Below are positions 37,290 through 46,064 of a DNA stretch of 64,000 nt, one piece after another. Numbering within the stretch: position 1 is the first letter of the stretch; each line of letters starts with the position of its first letter. The notes under the pieces are model-generated. The model worked only from the letters and a program-made list of their open reading frames with translations. It had not been told where the DNA came from and did no database searches. Both the position numbers and the translations under genes were made by a program. The stretch is from Chamaesiphon minutus PCC 6605 (GTDB taxonomy: Bacteria; Cyanobacteriota; Cyanobacteriia; Cyanobacteriales; Chamaesiphonaceae): contig NC_019697.1 of the NCBI RefSeq assembly GCF_000317145.1, forward strand, positions 4,476,886 to 4,540,885. The letters are read 5' to 3'.

Positions 37290-37720
37290 AGAGCGAAGAT
37301 TGAATTGGTGATTTGTTTGGGTACTGGTGTTGGTACAGCCTTGGCATTGAGATCGCTGGTGCGATCGCCGTCGGCCACTTACTTACTTTGCTCGATCGGA
37401 GGATTGATATAGGAATCTTCTTCAGTGACGATCGGGAAAACCACACGGATTTACATCGATCGCTTGCAACGAAACCGGAAACTACAAATCTATCTCTAAT
37501 TCAGCAATTCGTTCGCGTTGGCGTAGCCTGCCGTTAGGCACAGCGTGGGCTTTGCCCAATCGTGTCGATGCCCTTAACAGACACCTAACACGAGGATAGG
37601 TAGACACCCTCAGCATGGGAGCCTACATCCAAGACTGGGTTTGAATTTTTATGTAAGCTTACAAATATATCTGACGCACTCTTTATAAATAAGAGAGTAA
37701 TAGCGAGGGAGATCTGAAGT
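37290..37720 (-). other. 431-nt non-coding interval inside the str operon, with a repeat
   Basis: No gene found. It contains a HIP1 site (about 37365) and a GTTGGCGTAGCCT unit at 37517-37529, overlapped by the small hairpin GCCTGCCGTTAGGC and followed by TGGGCTTTGCCCA. The AT-rich zone around 37640-37700 upstream of rpsG shows no promoter I would defend. Possible sites of processing or a second promoter cannot be decided by eye. Confidence 0.55.
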
Positions 37721-38101
37721 TTACTTGGCAGCTTTAGGCCGTTTGGTTCCATACTTGGAACGACCTTGCTTGCGATCCTTGACCCCAGCAGTATCCAACG
37801 TACCGCGAATAATGTGATATCTGACTCCAGGTAAGTCTTTGACCCGACCGCCACGAATCATGACCACCGAGTGTTCTTGGAGGTTGTGACCGATTCCAGG
37901 AATGTAGGCAGTAACTTCAAACCCAGAAGTGAGCCGCACCCGCGCTACTTTACGTAGAGCCGAGTTAGGTTTTTTGGGGGTAGTGGTGTAGACACGAGTA
38001 CAGACGCCGCGACGCTGAGGACATTCCTTGAGCGCGGGTGACTTGGTTTTGACTTTGTAGTCTTCGCGAGCTTTGCGAATGAGCTGTTGGATGGTTGGCA
38101 T
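37721..38101 (-). CDS. rpsL: 30S ribosomal protein S12
   Basis: A 126-residue S12, first gene of the str operon: [49 protein letters not shown] and the basic C terminus. The decoding-centre lysines corresponding to E. coli K43 (PKKPNS) and K88 (RVKDLPG) are present, so it looks streptomycin-sensitive. Transcribed from a strong promoter at 38155-38184. Confidence 0.99.
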   Translation of the reverse strand: MPTIQQLIRKAREDYKVKTKSPALKECPQRRGVCTRVYTTTPKKPNSALRKVARVRLTSGFEVTAYIPGIGHNLQEHSVVMIRGGRVKDLPGVRYHIIRGTLDTAGVKDRKQGRSKYGTKRPKAAK

Positions 38102-38154
38102 GGTTTAGAAAATTTTGACAGTCACCTAGCGGTTCCAACTGTTGACAAATTACC

Positions 38155-38184
38155 ATTCTATGACGATATGTTTGTGCGTGTCAA
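38155..38184 (-). promoter_or_regulatory. Sigma70-type promoter of the str operon
   Basis: On the minus strand a consensus TTGACA (38179-38184) and TAGAAT (38155-38160) are separated by 18 nt, about 54 nt before the rpsL ATG. Both hexamers are near perfect and no other start signal is needed. Confidence 0.75.
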
Positions 38185-38298
38185 TCAAAAACTAGCTAGA
38201 GCCATCGCAAAGCCCCACCCAACTTTATTGAATAATGTCATCAAATCGAACCCGATCTAGAATAGTTAATTCATCGGTTATCCCTCATCTTCGCTCCT

Positions 38299-39075
38299 AT
38301 GACTGCACTCACTGCTAACTTAATTGAAATTTTCTCGGCGATTCAAGGTGAGGGCATTAATGTCGGGACGCGCCAGATCTTTGTTCGGTTTGGGGGCTGC
38401 GATTTGCGGTGTCATTACTGTGATAGCCAACATACTTGGCAAAAGCAACCGACTTGCCAGATCGAGCAGACACCTGGAAAGCGGGATTTTGTCACTTATG
38501 ATAACCCGATCGAGATGTCACAATTATTAGAGTGGGTCGAGCGACAAAATCAACCGCACCTTCACGATAGCATCAGTATTACTGGCGGCGAACCGCTATT
38601 GCACTCACTATTCCTGGCGCAATTTTTGCCACGAGTTAAGGAATTGACCCATCTACCGATCTATCTCGAAACAGGGGGGCATCGCCCCAGCCAGCTCGTG
38701 CAGGTGTTACCTTACTTGGATCTGGTGGGGATGGATATTAAGTTACCCAGCGTTAGCGGTGAAACTCACTGGGAAAAACATGCAGAATTTTTGCGATCGA
38801 GTCGAGATGCAGGTGTAGATATATTTGTTAAAATCATCATTTCTCAAACCACCAATCCTGAAGAGCTAAGACAAGCAGCGCGACTGGTTGCGGAGGTAAA
38901 CAGCCAAATTGTCATCTTTTTACAACCGATGACGGCTCTAGCCCAACCACATACAAATCCCACTCTAACAGCTCCGAATCCAGAGCAAGTGCTAGCTTGG
39001 CAAGCTTTAATGAAGGAGTATTTACCGCACATTCGGGTAATTCCCCAAACGCATAAAATGATTGGGCAATTGTAG
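38299..39075 (+). CDS. queE: 7-carboxy-7-deazaguanine synthase
   Basis: A radical SAM enzyme of the pre-queuosine pathway, converting 6-carboxytetrahydropterin to 7-carboxy-7-deazaguanine. In 258 residues the cluster-binding cysteines are C34, C38 and C41 in CDLRCHYCDSQ, the QueE-type CX3CX2C. The substrate-binding N terminus LIEIFSAIQGEG and the SITGGEPLL motif are typical. No other que genes are in the window. It is divergent from rpsL, sharing a 197-nt promoter region. Confidence 0.95.
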   Translation: MTALTANLIEIFSAIQGEGINVGTRQIFVRFGGCDLRCHYCDSQHTWQKQPTCQIEQTPGKRDFVTYDNPIEMSQLLEWVERQNQPHLHDSISITGGEPLLHSLFLAQFLPRVKELTHLPIYLETGGHRPSQLVQVLPYLDLVGMDIKLPSVSGETHWEKHAEFLRSSRDAGVDIFVKIIISQTTNPEELRQAARLVAEVNSQIVIFLQPMTALAQPHTNPTLTAPNPEQVLAWQALMKEYLPHIRVIPQTHKMIGQL

Positions 39076-39229
39076 TTATTATCAACTTATTGGGACGTAG
39101 ATCGCTAATCTCGATCTTTGATGAAACCTAGATGCTAGGCACTGCCTACCGTACTTTTTTTAACTATTTTCTACAACCTAAACAGCGATCGGTGTCAACA
39201 TTGTAGTAATTCAAAATCCAAAATTGAGA

Positions 39230-39994
39230 TTAGCGATCGCGAAAACCGCCAGCATATTTGATATCACACATGATTCGATATTTGCGGTGATAACCACATG
39301 CCACACCAGTGAGGCGAAACTGGGGTTGAAAGATATTGGTGCGATGACCGCGATCGGGTACCCCATCATCAACAATGAGATCGCGGACGACAGCTTGAGC
39401 GGTATCTGGCCCATAGGCGATGTTTTCGCCAACGATCGTCTGCCAAGTGCCATAGCGTTCGACGCGTTGAGCAGGAGTGCTCCCGTCACTGCCTTGATGC
39501 CCGATCGAGCCGCGCTTACCTTGGTCGCGGACGAGATCCCGTGCGGCGAGGGTCAATCCGCGCGAGAGCTTTAAGGTGGGTACTGGACGAGTTTTGTGGA
39601 GGAAGCGGTTTGCTTCGTCGATCGCGGGCGTTCCTTCTTGAGTTTGGAGAAAGAGTCGATCGCGCAATTTTGCTCTTTTGCCACTGAATTTTTGTCGCCA
39701 ACTAACGAGCACCTTTTGATAGGCGGGAGGATTGCTTCTAGCGCGATTCATTTCGGTAATAATGCCTTGCTCGACTTTCGATAAACGGATCGAACTGCGC
39801 GGATTTAGCGCGATCGAGATCGTCCTAGTCGCGGTGGCGGTTGGGGTTGGCACGGAAGATCGATCTAAGTTCCACTCTAATGCCGATGGTAGAGCAAGCT
39901 TAATTCGATCGATTGCTGTGAGTAGGAATCGGCTGTCTGTTGGTACTAAAAATATTGACGTTGTTGTGGCAATAAAAATCCAGACTTTGTTCAC
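39230..39994 (-). CDS. CAP/SCP-domain exported protein
   Basis: A 254-residue protein with an N-terminal hydrophobic segment that could be a signal anchor (VWIFIATTTSIFLVP), a Ser/Thr-rich stretch and a C-terminal CAP domain (about 100-250): EMNRARSNPPAYQKVL, LSRGLTLAARDLVRDQ, the QGSDGSTPAQRV region and GHRTNIFQPQFRLTGVACG, the most conserved motif. CAP domains occur in secreted proteins of varied function. Its activity cannot be predicted. Confidence 0.87.
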   Translation of the reverse strand: MNKVWIFIATTTSIFLVPTDSRFLLTAIDRIKLALPSALEWNLDRSSVPTPTATATRTISIALNPRSSIRLSKVEQGIITEMNRARSNPPAYQKVLVSWRQKFSGKRAKLRDRLFLQTQEGTPAIDEANRFLHKTRPVPTLKLSRGLTLAARDLVRDQGKRGSIGHQGSDGSTPAQRVERYGTWQTIVGENIAYGPDTAQAVVRDLIVDDGVPDRGHRTNIFQPQFRLTGVACGYHRKYRIMCDIKYAGGFRDR

Positions 39995-40176
39995 GGTTAA
40001 TTCTATCTAATCGCGATCGATATGCAATAGATACCATATTTATGCCACAAAATTAAATAAAGCCTGTGGTTCTCTAGAGATAGTTGGAGGATTTGTGTAC
40101 AATGCGATCGCCGATCGGTGCAGATAATCGTGTCGGCTCGATCGATGCTTAATAAGCTAACAGCGAGTGAATTTTT

Positions 40177-40746
40177 ATGAATCAATTAATTGGAATGCTG
40201 GCGAATCAACTCGGCGGCCCCGTCATGGAACAAATCAGTCAACGCATTGGTGCCGACCAGGGTACTACTCAATCGGCGGTCTCCATGGCGGTGCCGATGC
40301 TGCTATCGGTCATGGGCAACCAAGCAGCTACCTCAGACGGCGCGGATGCGATCCATCAGGCCACTCAAGAGAATGACGGCTCGATTTTGGATAATGTGAT
40401 GGAGTATGTCGGTAACGAAGGTGCCGCCAATATGGGTAGCTCCTTGCTCGGTCAAGTTTTGGGTGGTGGCACTCAAAATGCGATGGCAGAAACGATCGGA
40501 CAACGGACTGGTATGGATAGCGGTGCTGCTACTCAATTAATCGGGATGCTCGCGCCGTTGGTGATGGGTGCATTGAGCAAATCCAGCCAAGAACAGGGTG
40601 GTTTGGATCGCGATGGCATTGCCCAGATTTTAGGATCTTTCACGGGTAATAACGACCTGCTAGGCATGGCAGCTAAGGCGATCGATGCCGACGGCGATGG
40701 TAATATTGCCGAAGATATCGGGAATATTATCAGTAAGATGTTTTAG
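40177..40746 (+). CDS. DUF937-family (YidB-like) protein
   Basis: A 189-residue Ala/Gly/Met-rich protein with the DUF937 pattern: LANQLGGPVMEQISQRIG, VSMAVPMLLSVMGNQA, GSSLLGQVLGGG and LIGMLAPLVMGALSK. The C terminus carries DADGDGNIAEDIGNII, an EF-hand-like DxDxDG loop that could bind calcium. Function of the family is unknown. It lies just upstream of tRNA-Arg(CCT). Confidence 0.87.
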   Translation: MNQLIGMLANQLGGPVMEQISQRIGADQGTTQSAVSMAVPMLLSVMGNQAATSDGADAIHQATQENDGSILDNVMEYVGNEGAANMGSSLLGQVLGGGTQNAMAETIGQRTGMDSGAATQLIGMLAPLVMGALSKSSQEQGGLDRDGIAQILGSFTGNNDLLGMAAKAIDADGDGNIAEDIGNIISKMF

Positions 40747-40856
40747 TAAACGAATGGTGGCTAGTTAAGACATGACTGCTAGAAGTGTTTAGGTAACTTC
40801 ATATTTCTAGATTAATTAGTCACCAGTCATTAATCTGATACAATTAACTGCTGTTT

Positions 40857-40930
40857 GGGGCTGTAGCTCAGTAGGATAGAGCGATCGCCTCCTAAGCGAT
40901 AGGCCGTGGGTTCGATTCCCGCCAGTCCCG
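40857..40930 (+). tRNA. tRNA-Arg(CCT)
   Basis: A full cloverleaf: acceptor GGGGCTG/CAGTCCC with one G-U pair, D stem GCTC/GAGC, anticodon stem ATCGC/GCGAT around loop CTCCTAA (anticodon CCT at 40891-40893), T stem GTGGG/CCCGC with loop TTCGATT, discriminator G. No encoded CCA. A HIP1 octamer (40881-40888) spans the D-stem end and the anticodon stem. Confidence 0.96.
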
Positions 40931-41026
40931 TGCGTTGTTTGCTTCGAGAAATTATGGTAACTTGAGCCTAACATTTGCTAGGCTCGATCTAGTTATTAAA
41001 TTTATCCTCTCCAAGCTCATTGCAGC

Positions 41027-41626
41027 ATGGCGCATCATCAAACCCTCCCCCGATCCCGTCCATCTACCGTCCGCAAACAAAATCGCCGTCGCTGGCGATT
41101 GTGGAAGTTTATCTTACCAATTTCACCATTATTATTGCCGATCGCCTGGATTGGCTATCGAGAGTTAGAGAATAATTGGATTCAACCTCAAGCAATTTTT
41201 GTCTTGGGTGGTGAAGAAGAACGCGAGCTATTTGCCGCAAAATTTGCCCATCAACATCCGAATTTGCCAGTGTGGATTTCTGGCGGCGCACCTCAAAGCT
41301 ATGCCAAAAAAGTTTTTAAAAAGGCAGGCGTCTCGACCGATAATTTGCATCTCGATTATCGCGCGATCGATACGGTGACCAATTTTACAACTCTAGTCGA
41401 TCGATTTGAATCTAGAGGCATTACCAGTGTGTATCTGGTTACTTCTGACGACCATATGCAGCGCGCGCGTGCCATTGGCGAGATCGTTTTTGGCAGCCGA
41501 GGAATCAAGGTTAAACCCGTAACTTTTACCAGTGGTAGACCTTCAGAACCAATCCAGAAGACCGTTCGCGATAGCTTTCGATCTGTGATCTGGCTGACTA
41601 CTGGCTTTAGTGGCGGTAAGGAGTAG
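41027..41626 (+). CDS. YdcF-like (DUF218) membrane-anchored protein
   Basis: A 199-residue protein of the YdcF/SanA group. A basic N terminus (RKQNRRRWRLWK) leads into a single membrane helix (about 29-46), then a Rossmann-like DUF218 domain begins with QAIFVLGGEEEREL, continuing WISGGAPQSYAKK, DYRAIDTVTNFT and VYLVTSDDHMQRARAIGE. Family roles include cell-envelope maintenance, but no activity is established. It sits about 100 nt after tRNA-Arg. Confidence 0.85.
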   Translation: MAHHQTLPRSRPSTVRKQNRRRWRLWKFILPISPLLLPIAWIGYRELENNWIQPQAIFVLGGEEERELFAAKFAHQHPNLPVWISGGAPQSYAKKVFKKAGVSTDNLHLDYRAIDTVTNFTTLVDRFESRGITSVYLVTSDDHMQRARAIGEIVFGSRGIKVKPVTFTSGRPSEPIQKTVRDSFRSVIWLTTGFSGGKE

Positions 41627-41695
41627 AAAAGGCGGAGAGGGAGCGACTGAGGGACTAGGGGATGTTACTCCTAATGCCCCGCTTCCCGCTCAAAC

Positions 41696-42634
41696 CTAAG
41701 CTGCAACAGGACTTTGACCGAATAAATGGGTGAGTAAAGTATGGCTGAGTTCGCGATTCCAAGTCCGCACGCGCACCATCACTCGCGAGAACACAAAGGC
41801 TAATTCGATCGCATCTACTGTTGTCGCTTTACTGACTAAATTATTGCCCTCAGTTCGTTCGCCGCGATGGTGTTTGGCTAAAGTTAGCAGGCTTTTGGCA
41901 GAACCCTTGACTTGTTCGTAATAAGATCCAGCAAAAGCCCACCGACTGAATCCCCAGAATTTGGCTAGGTGATTGACTTCATCTTGGAATGGTTGCGCGA
42001 TCGCTTGTTGTAATGCGCCTGTAGAATGTGCCATCAACCATAAATAGATCGATACGGCTCCCCATTCGGTGGAAATCCGGCTGAGGGTGTGCTTGTTCAC
42101 AGCCGTCAATGCCGAATTAGACGATTGGTAGTCATTGACGCTATTAGGTTTGGGTTGCAGTTTTTCGCCTGTTAATTGTTGGTAGATTTTCTTAAAGGTG
42201 GGGGCATGTTGGCGTTCTTCTTTTTCCCAAGCTCCTAGTGTGGCGATCGAACCGTCGGGATTTTGGGTACCGCCGATAAAGTAAGCCATACCGGGGTGAA
42301 TCGATCGCATGTAATTCCAAGTTTCTTGAGAATATTCGCGGATCGGCGTTTCGATTTCGGTAGCACCCGCTACGAGCATGATAAATAAATCTGGATCGAC
42401 ACCGACGATCTGCTCGCGAGACACCGATTTCCAATCGATGGGTTCCCATTTTCTAACGTGGGGTTGGGAAAATTGCGTAGGTAAATCGATGAGGTGTTGG
42501 CTGAGGATATCGATGGTAAGGTAACGATCGACTAGTCGGTTCATCCGAGCGCGGATTTGGAGGTAGTTAGGGTTTTCGGGGCAAGCTCCAGCTAAGTCGG
42601 TGGCGATGTGACGGCGGGTGGGGATGAATTTCAT
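41696..42634 (-). CDS. Ferritin-like diiron protein resembling soluble acyl-ACP desaturases
   Basis: A 312-residue protein with a complete carboxylate-bridged diiron signature on a helical bundle: E95 (ATEIETPI), E140-x-x-H143 (AWEKEERQHAPTFKK), E190 (RISTEWG) and E219-x-x-H222 (FQDEVNHLAKFWGF). Spacing and local text are close to plant stearoyl-ACP 9-desaturase (there AWTAEENRH and DEKRHE). Whether it is a desaturase, an oxygenase or an iron protein is not known. ATG at 42634 gives MKFIPTRRHIATD; an in-frame ATG at 42679 would add 15 residues. It is a single gene between convergent and divergent neighbours. Confidence 0.7.
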   Translation of the reverse strand: MKFIPTRRHIATDLAGACPENPNYLQIRARMNRLVDRYLTIDILSQHLIDLPTQFSQPHVRKWEPIDWKSVSREQIVGVDPDLFIMLVAGATEIETPIREYSQETWNYMRSIHPGMAYFIGGTQNPDGSIATLGAWEKEERQHAPTFKKIYQQLTGEKLQPKPNSVNDYQSSNSALTAVNKHTLSRISTEWGAVSIYLWLMAHSTGALQQAIAQPFQDEVNHLAKFWGFSRWAFAGSYYEQVKGSAKSLLTLAKHHRGERTEGNNLVSKATTVDAIELAFVFSRVMVRVRTWNRELSHTLLTHLFGQSPVAA

Positions 42635-42890
42635 GAGTTGGTTTTCCTGGTGTTTATCGGTTGTTGAATACATCTTCACCGACCGATTTGTGAGGGTGCA
42701 ATGAGTATCCGGAATCGAGGTGAACCAGGGTGAAGTAAGATGAAGCTGACCTACCCCGCCCTACGAGCACCCCTTCTGGGAGGGGATTTTCTCGGACTAG
42801 CTCTATCCGGCTTGAAGTAGTTTTATATGGTGGGTAATGCCCAGCGTATAAGTTTGAGCCAAATTAGATCGAATAAATAATTGCTATTTC

Positions 42891-43907
42891 ATGGAACCGA
42901 AAGAATTAGAATTGTGGTTGGATCGCGATCGACAGCATCAAATCCTCGATCGTCTGGTCGAGCGATTGGGCTTAACTCGCGCGCGGGGGGAGTGTTTTTT
43001 GAGGTTGTGGATTTATTTATTGGTGAAAGAGCGTAAAGAGCAAAATCCGCAGATAAAACCACCATTAGTAGAGCTGACTTTGCTCGATCGACCCGTGAGT
43101 TGCAGTCATCGTGAAGCAGCCGAATTATTTTATAGCGATCGCGAGCGAGGGAGCGATCGATCGGCGGGGATGATGTTGGATAAATTAGCGGCATTGGGCT
43201 TGATTCGCAAGCAATTTGATGGCAATATCAGTCGGATTGAGATCGTTGTTACTGCAAAGGATTTAGAACCAGAAATCGCTTCACAAGTAGCAATAAAGAT
43301 CGATCGATTCGATCCGCGTTGTGATGCAATTCCGATCGCCAATTTGCTGGCTGCTAATTATAATTGGATGAATCATAATACTGAAGCAACACCGCATCGG
43401 ATTGTCAATATTCTCCGTCAATGGGCGCATCAATACGATCGCGGAATGCGAGTATTACGCCGACAAGATAATCTCAATCCGATCGGCTTTTATATCTTAT
43501 ATCCGACCGCCGCTGCCTCCGTAGCGAACTTTTTTACTGCGCCGAGTAAGAGTCTCCATTTAAGCGCAATTGGCGATACCGATCCATTTATGATGGCGCA
43601 GACTGGAGATCTCGGTTGTGTCTCGGTTTTCGTGCGGAGTTGGGCGATCGATCGGGAATATCTCGATCGATACCGCGTCTTGTTTTTAGAAGACACCCAA
43701 AAAACTTTATTTCAAATGCAGGTAGATTTCCCTAATTTGTGTGATATCTATACAATGATTATTCATCCGATGTATGAATATCAGGCGTCGGCATTAGGCT
43801 TTCAGAATATGAGCCGCGACCGACAGTTGTCCGTATACTGGATGTATCTACCACTCGATCGATTTCTAGCATTGAATATCGCTGAGTGTTTCCCACCTAA
43901 AGCTTAA
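42891..43907 (+). CDS. Unrecognised 338-residue protein with a possible winged-helix N terminus
   Basis: Not assigned. Residues about 10-130 contain helix-rich text, LVERLGLTRARGECFLRLWIYLLVKE, then RPVSCSHREAAELFY and GMMLDKLAALGLIRKQ, which would suit a winged-helix DNA-binding or adaptor domain. Residues about 170-335 alternate strands and helices (IGFYILYPTAAASVANFF, LGCVSVFVRSWAIDREY, FPNLCDIYTMIIHPMYEYQASALGF). The last phrase, a residue stretch before the end, is faintly GNAT-like. The downstream gene starts 11 nt after the stop, so they probably form an operon. Confidence 0.75.
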   Translation: MEPKELELWLDRDRQHQILDRLVERLGLTRARGECFLRLWIYLLVKERKEQNPQIKPPLVELTLLDRPVSCSHREAAELFYSDRERGSDRSAGMMLDKLAALGLIRKQFDGNISRIEIVVTAKDLEPEIASQVAIKIDRFDPRCDAIPIANLLAANYNWMNHNTEATPHRIVNILRQWAHQYDRGMRVLRRQDNLNPIGFYILYPTAAASVANFFTAPSKSLHLSAIGDTDPFMMAQTGDLGCVSVFVRSWAIDREYLDRYRVLFLEDTQKTLFQMQVDFPNLCDIYTMIIHPMYEYQASALGFQNMSRDRQLSVYWMYLPLDRFLALNIAECFPPKA

Positions 43908-43918
43908 TATTTTTACAG

Positions 43919-44377
43919 ATGAACTACTATCGATCTTGTCTGATTCTCGGAATTTTAGGCTGCTCTTTCTCTATATCATTAGCATCGGCAAAACAGCCAG
44001 TAGCTGGTGGAATCGGCAATATTCAAAATAAAAAAGAAGCACAGGGTTCTGGATGTATTCTGTATCGGAAAGGTAAACAAAAGGAGATTGTATTTTGGTC
44101 GGCATTTGAAAACTCGGCACTGATGAATATCGATGGTAAAGACCGCCGCATCCCATTAGTCAGTGAAACTCCATCCCTAAATAGAATCAAAAAAGGCGAT
44201 CGATCGACTGCTATTTATAAATCTGACAAAATTAACGTGCGGATCGATCGAGTGGCTACTAGAGTTTGTCCGGTAGGAAGTCAAGAATGTGAGGCTACTA
44301 GCTACAATGCCAAAATCAAGCTCAATATCGGCGAGCGACAACAAGTTATTGCTGTTGAAGGTGATTGCGGTAGCTAG
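43919..44377 (+). CDS. Exported small protein of unknown function
   Basis: A 152-residue protein with a typical signal peptide (MNYYRSCLILGILGCSFSISLASA, cleavage expected after ASA), a basic mature N terminus and four cysteines in the mature part, near CILYRK, VCPVGSQEC and GDCGS, which could make disulphides in the periplasm. No family recognised. It follows the 338-aa gene by 11 nt on the same strand. Confidence 0.7.
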   Translation: MNYYRSCLILGILGCSFSISLASAKQPVAGGIGNIQNKKEAQGSGCILYRKGKQKEIVFWSAFENSALMNIDGKDRRIPLVSETPSLNRIKKGDRSTAIYKSDKINVRIDRVATRVCPVGSQECEATSYNAKIKLNIGERQQVIAVEGDCGS

Positions 44378-44518
44378 TTTTTTGGCGTTGCAATTTCTGA
44401 AGGCTGAGTAGCTAAGGAACGATCGAATGTACAGCGTCAATCAACATCGACCGTGGTTGCATCGGTGAAGCCGAGATCGAGCGTGCGTAATAGAAATTAA
44501 GTCACGCGATCGATAGTA

Positions 44519-45787
44519 TTAAATACTTGCCGCCATTGCCATCATGCCTTCTTGCTGGGGACTGACGATCGAAATGTGGGGTTCGCTGAGATATTTATTG
44601 GCTACTGTTTGTAGTTGTGCCGAGGTAAGTTTTTGGATCGCTCGATCGAATTGGCTGTCGAAATCGATGTTCAATCCCAATAGTTCGTACCAGCCATAGG
44701 TTTGAGCTAATTGGCCGTTAGTTTGTTTGCCGAGGGCATATTGGCCGAGCAGTTTATCTTTGGCAGTTTGAAGTTCTGTAGCAGAGAGTAATTCTAGACA
44801 CAAGCGATCGACTTCGGCACGCAAGCCGCTTATGGCAACGCGGATATTGCTCGGTGCGGTGCCCATATACGCACAGAAGTGTGAAGTGTCTAGTCTGGTC
44901 GGGTAAAATGCCGAGACATCATAGGCTAGTCCGCGTTTTTCGCGTAATTCTACGAATAAACGACTGGACATGCCATTGCTTAAGTAGCTGTCGATTAATT
45001 TGAGCGCGATACTGTCGGGATCGTGGATTGGGGGCGCAAGGTAGCCCAACATGACGATCGCTTGTTGAGTGGCTTGATATTCAACTTGCCACTGTGGTTG
45101 GGTGATGACATCGGGAGCTAGCAACGTTGGTGGCTCGTATTCGGGGATTTTCCAATCGCCAAATACTTCGGTCGCTAGAGCAATCGCTTCGTCTGGCGTA
45201 ATTCGTCCAGCAAGACTGATAATTAGTCGATCGGGACGAATATGCTTCTGATGATACTCGACTAAGTCTTGGCGGGTAATTTGTGCGAGTGTCGCCGCAG
45301 TGCCCAGGCTGGATCGCGAGTAAGGATGTGCGCCATACAACGACGTCCGTAACTGACGATAAGCATTATTAAACGGTTGTTCTGTCTGCGATCGAATGGC
45401 TTGAAGAATTAGCTTTCGCTCGAGGGCGATTTGATCTTCAGGAAAACTGGGCTTTGTGAGAATTTCGCCCGCTAATTTAAAGATGCTGATGAGATCGAAT
45501 TTAACTGTCTTGAGACTGATTTTGATGTAATCTGTCGTCGTCTCCGCACCCAATCCCGCCCCAACTGATTCGACTCGATCGGCGATTTCTAGAGCCGATA
45601 ATCTTTGCGTTCCCTTGGTCATGACGGAGGTCAGTAGCTGCGCGATGCCAGCCCGCTCGGCTCTTTCCCAGCGACTCCCTGCCGGGACGAAAAACCGCCC
45701 AGAAACAATATCTGCTGTGGGGTTGGCGATCGTCAGAACTGTAATACCATTTGCTAACTGGCTCCGATGAATTGGGGGATTAATCAT
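44519..45787 (-). CDS. M16-family peptidase homologue without the zinc motif
   Basis: A 422-residue pitrilysin/MPP-like protein of the single-repeat M16B type. The fold signatures are there: LANGITVLTIANP, SGRFFVPAGSRWERAERAGIAQ, LGTAATLAQITRQDLVEYHQKH and LREKRGLAYDVSAFYP (the C-terminal substrate-binding motif). The zinc motif HXXEH should follow GIA; here positions 50-54 read QLLTS, so no metal can be bound. Such subunits normally pair with an active M16 partner, and in cyanobacteria both genes are usually neighbours; no partner is in this window. Confidence 0.92.
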   Translation of the reverse strand: MINPPIHRSQLANGITVLTIANPTADIVSGRFFVPAGSRWERAERAGIAQLLTSVMTKGTQRLSALEIADRVESVGAGLGAETTTDYIKISLKTVKFDLISIFKLAGEILTKPSFPEDQIALERKLILQAIRSQTEQPFNNAYRQLRTSLYGAHPYSRSSLGTAATLAQITRQDLVEYHQKHIRPDRLIISLAGRITPDEAIALATEVFGDWKIPEYEPPTLLAPDVITQPQWQVEYQATQQAIVMLGYLAPPIHDPDSIALKLIDSYLSNGMSSRLFVELREKRGLAYDVSAFYPTRLDTSHFCAYMGTAPSNIRVAISGLRAEVDRLCLELLSATELQTAKDKLLGQYALGKQTNGQLAQTYGWYELLGLNIDFDSQFDRAIQKLTSAQLQTVANKYLSEPHISIVSPQQEGMMAMAASI

Positions 45788-46064
45788 TGGGAAGGATAAT
45801 ACGAGACACTAAATGCACATCTTACTTACCAAACTACACTATATCCGCCACTGCGTGCCGATACTGCCAGAAAAACGACAACAAGTACAATGGCTGAAGT
45901 AAGTATATGTATCGCCAATGTTAGTATACTAATATACTTGAGATGACTGGAGCTAAACTCTTGGCAATTCGATCGATGCCGAGATTTTATAAAGTGCCCG
46001 ATCTAGCTCCCAAAATACCAAAGTTGTTCTTAATTATTCACGATCGTTCTGGAAAAATATATCA

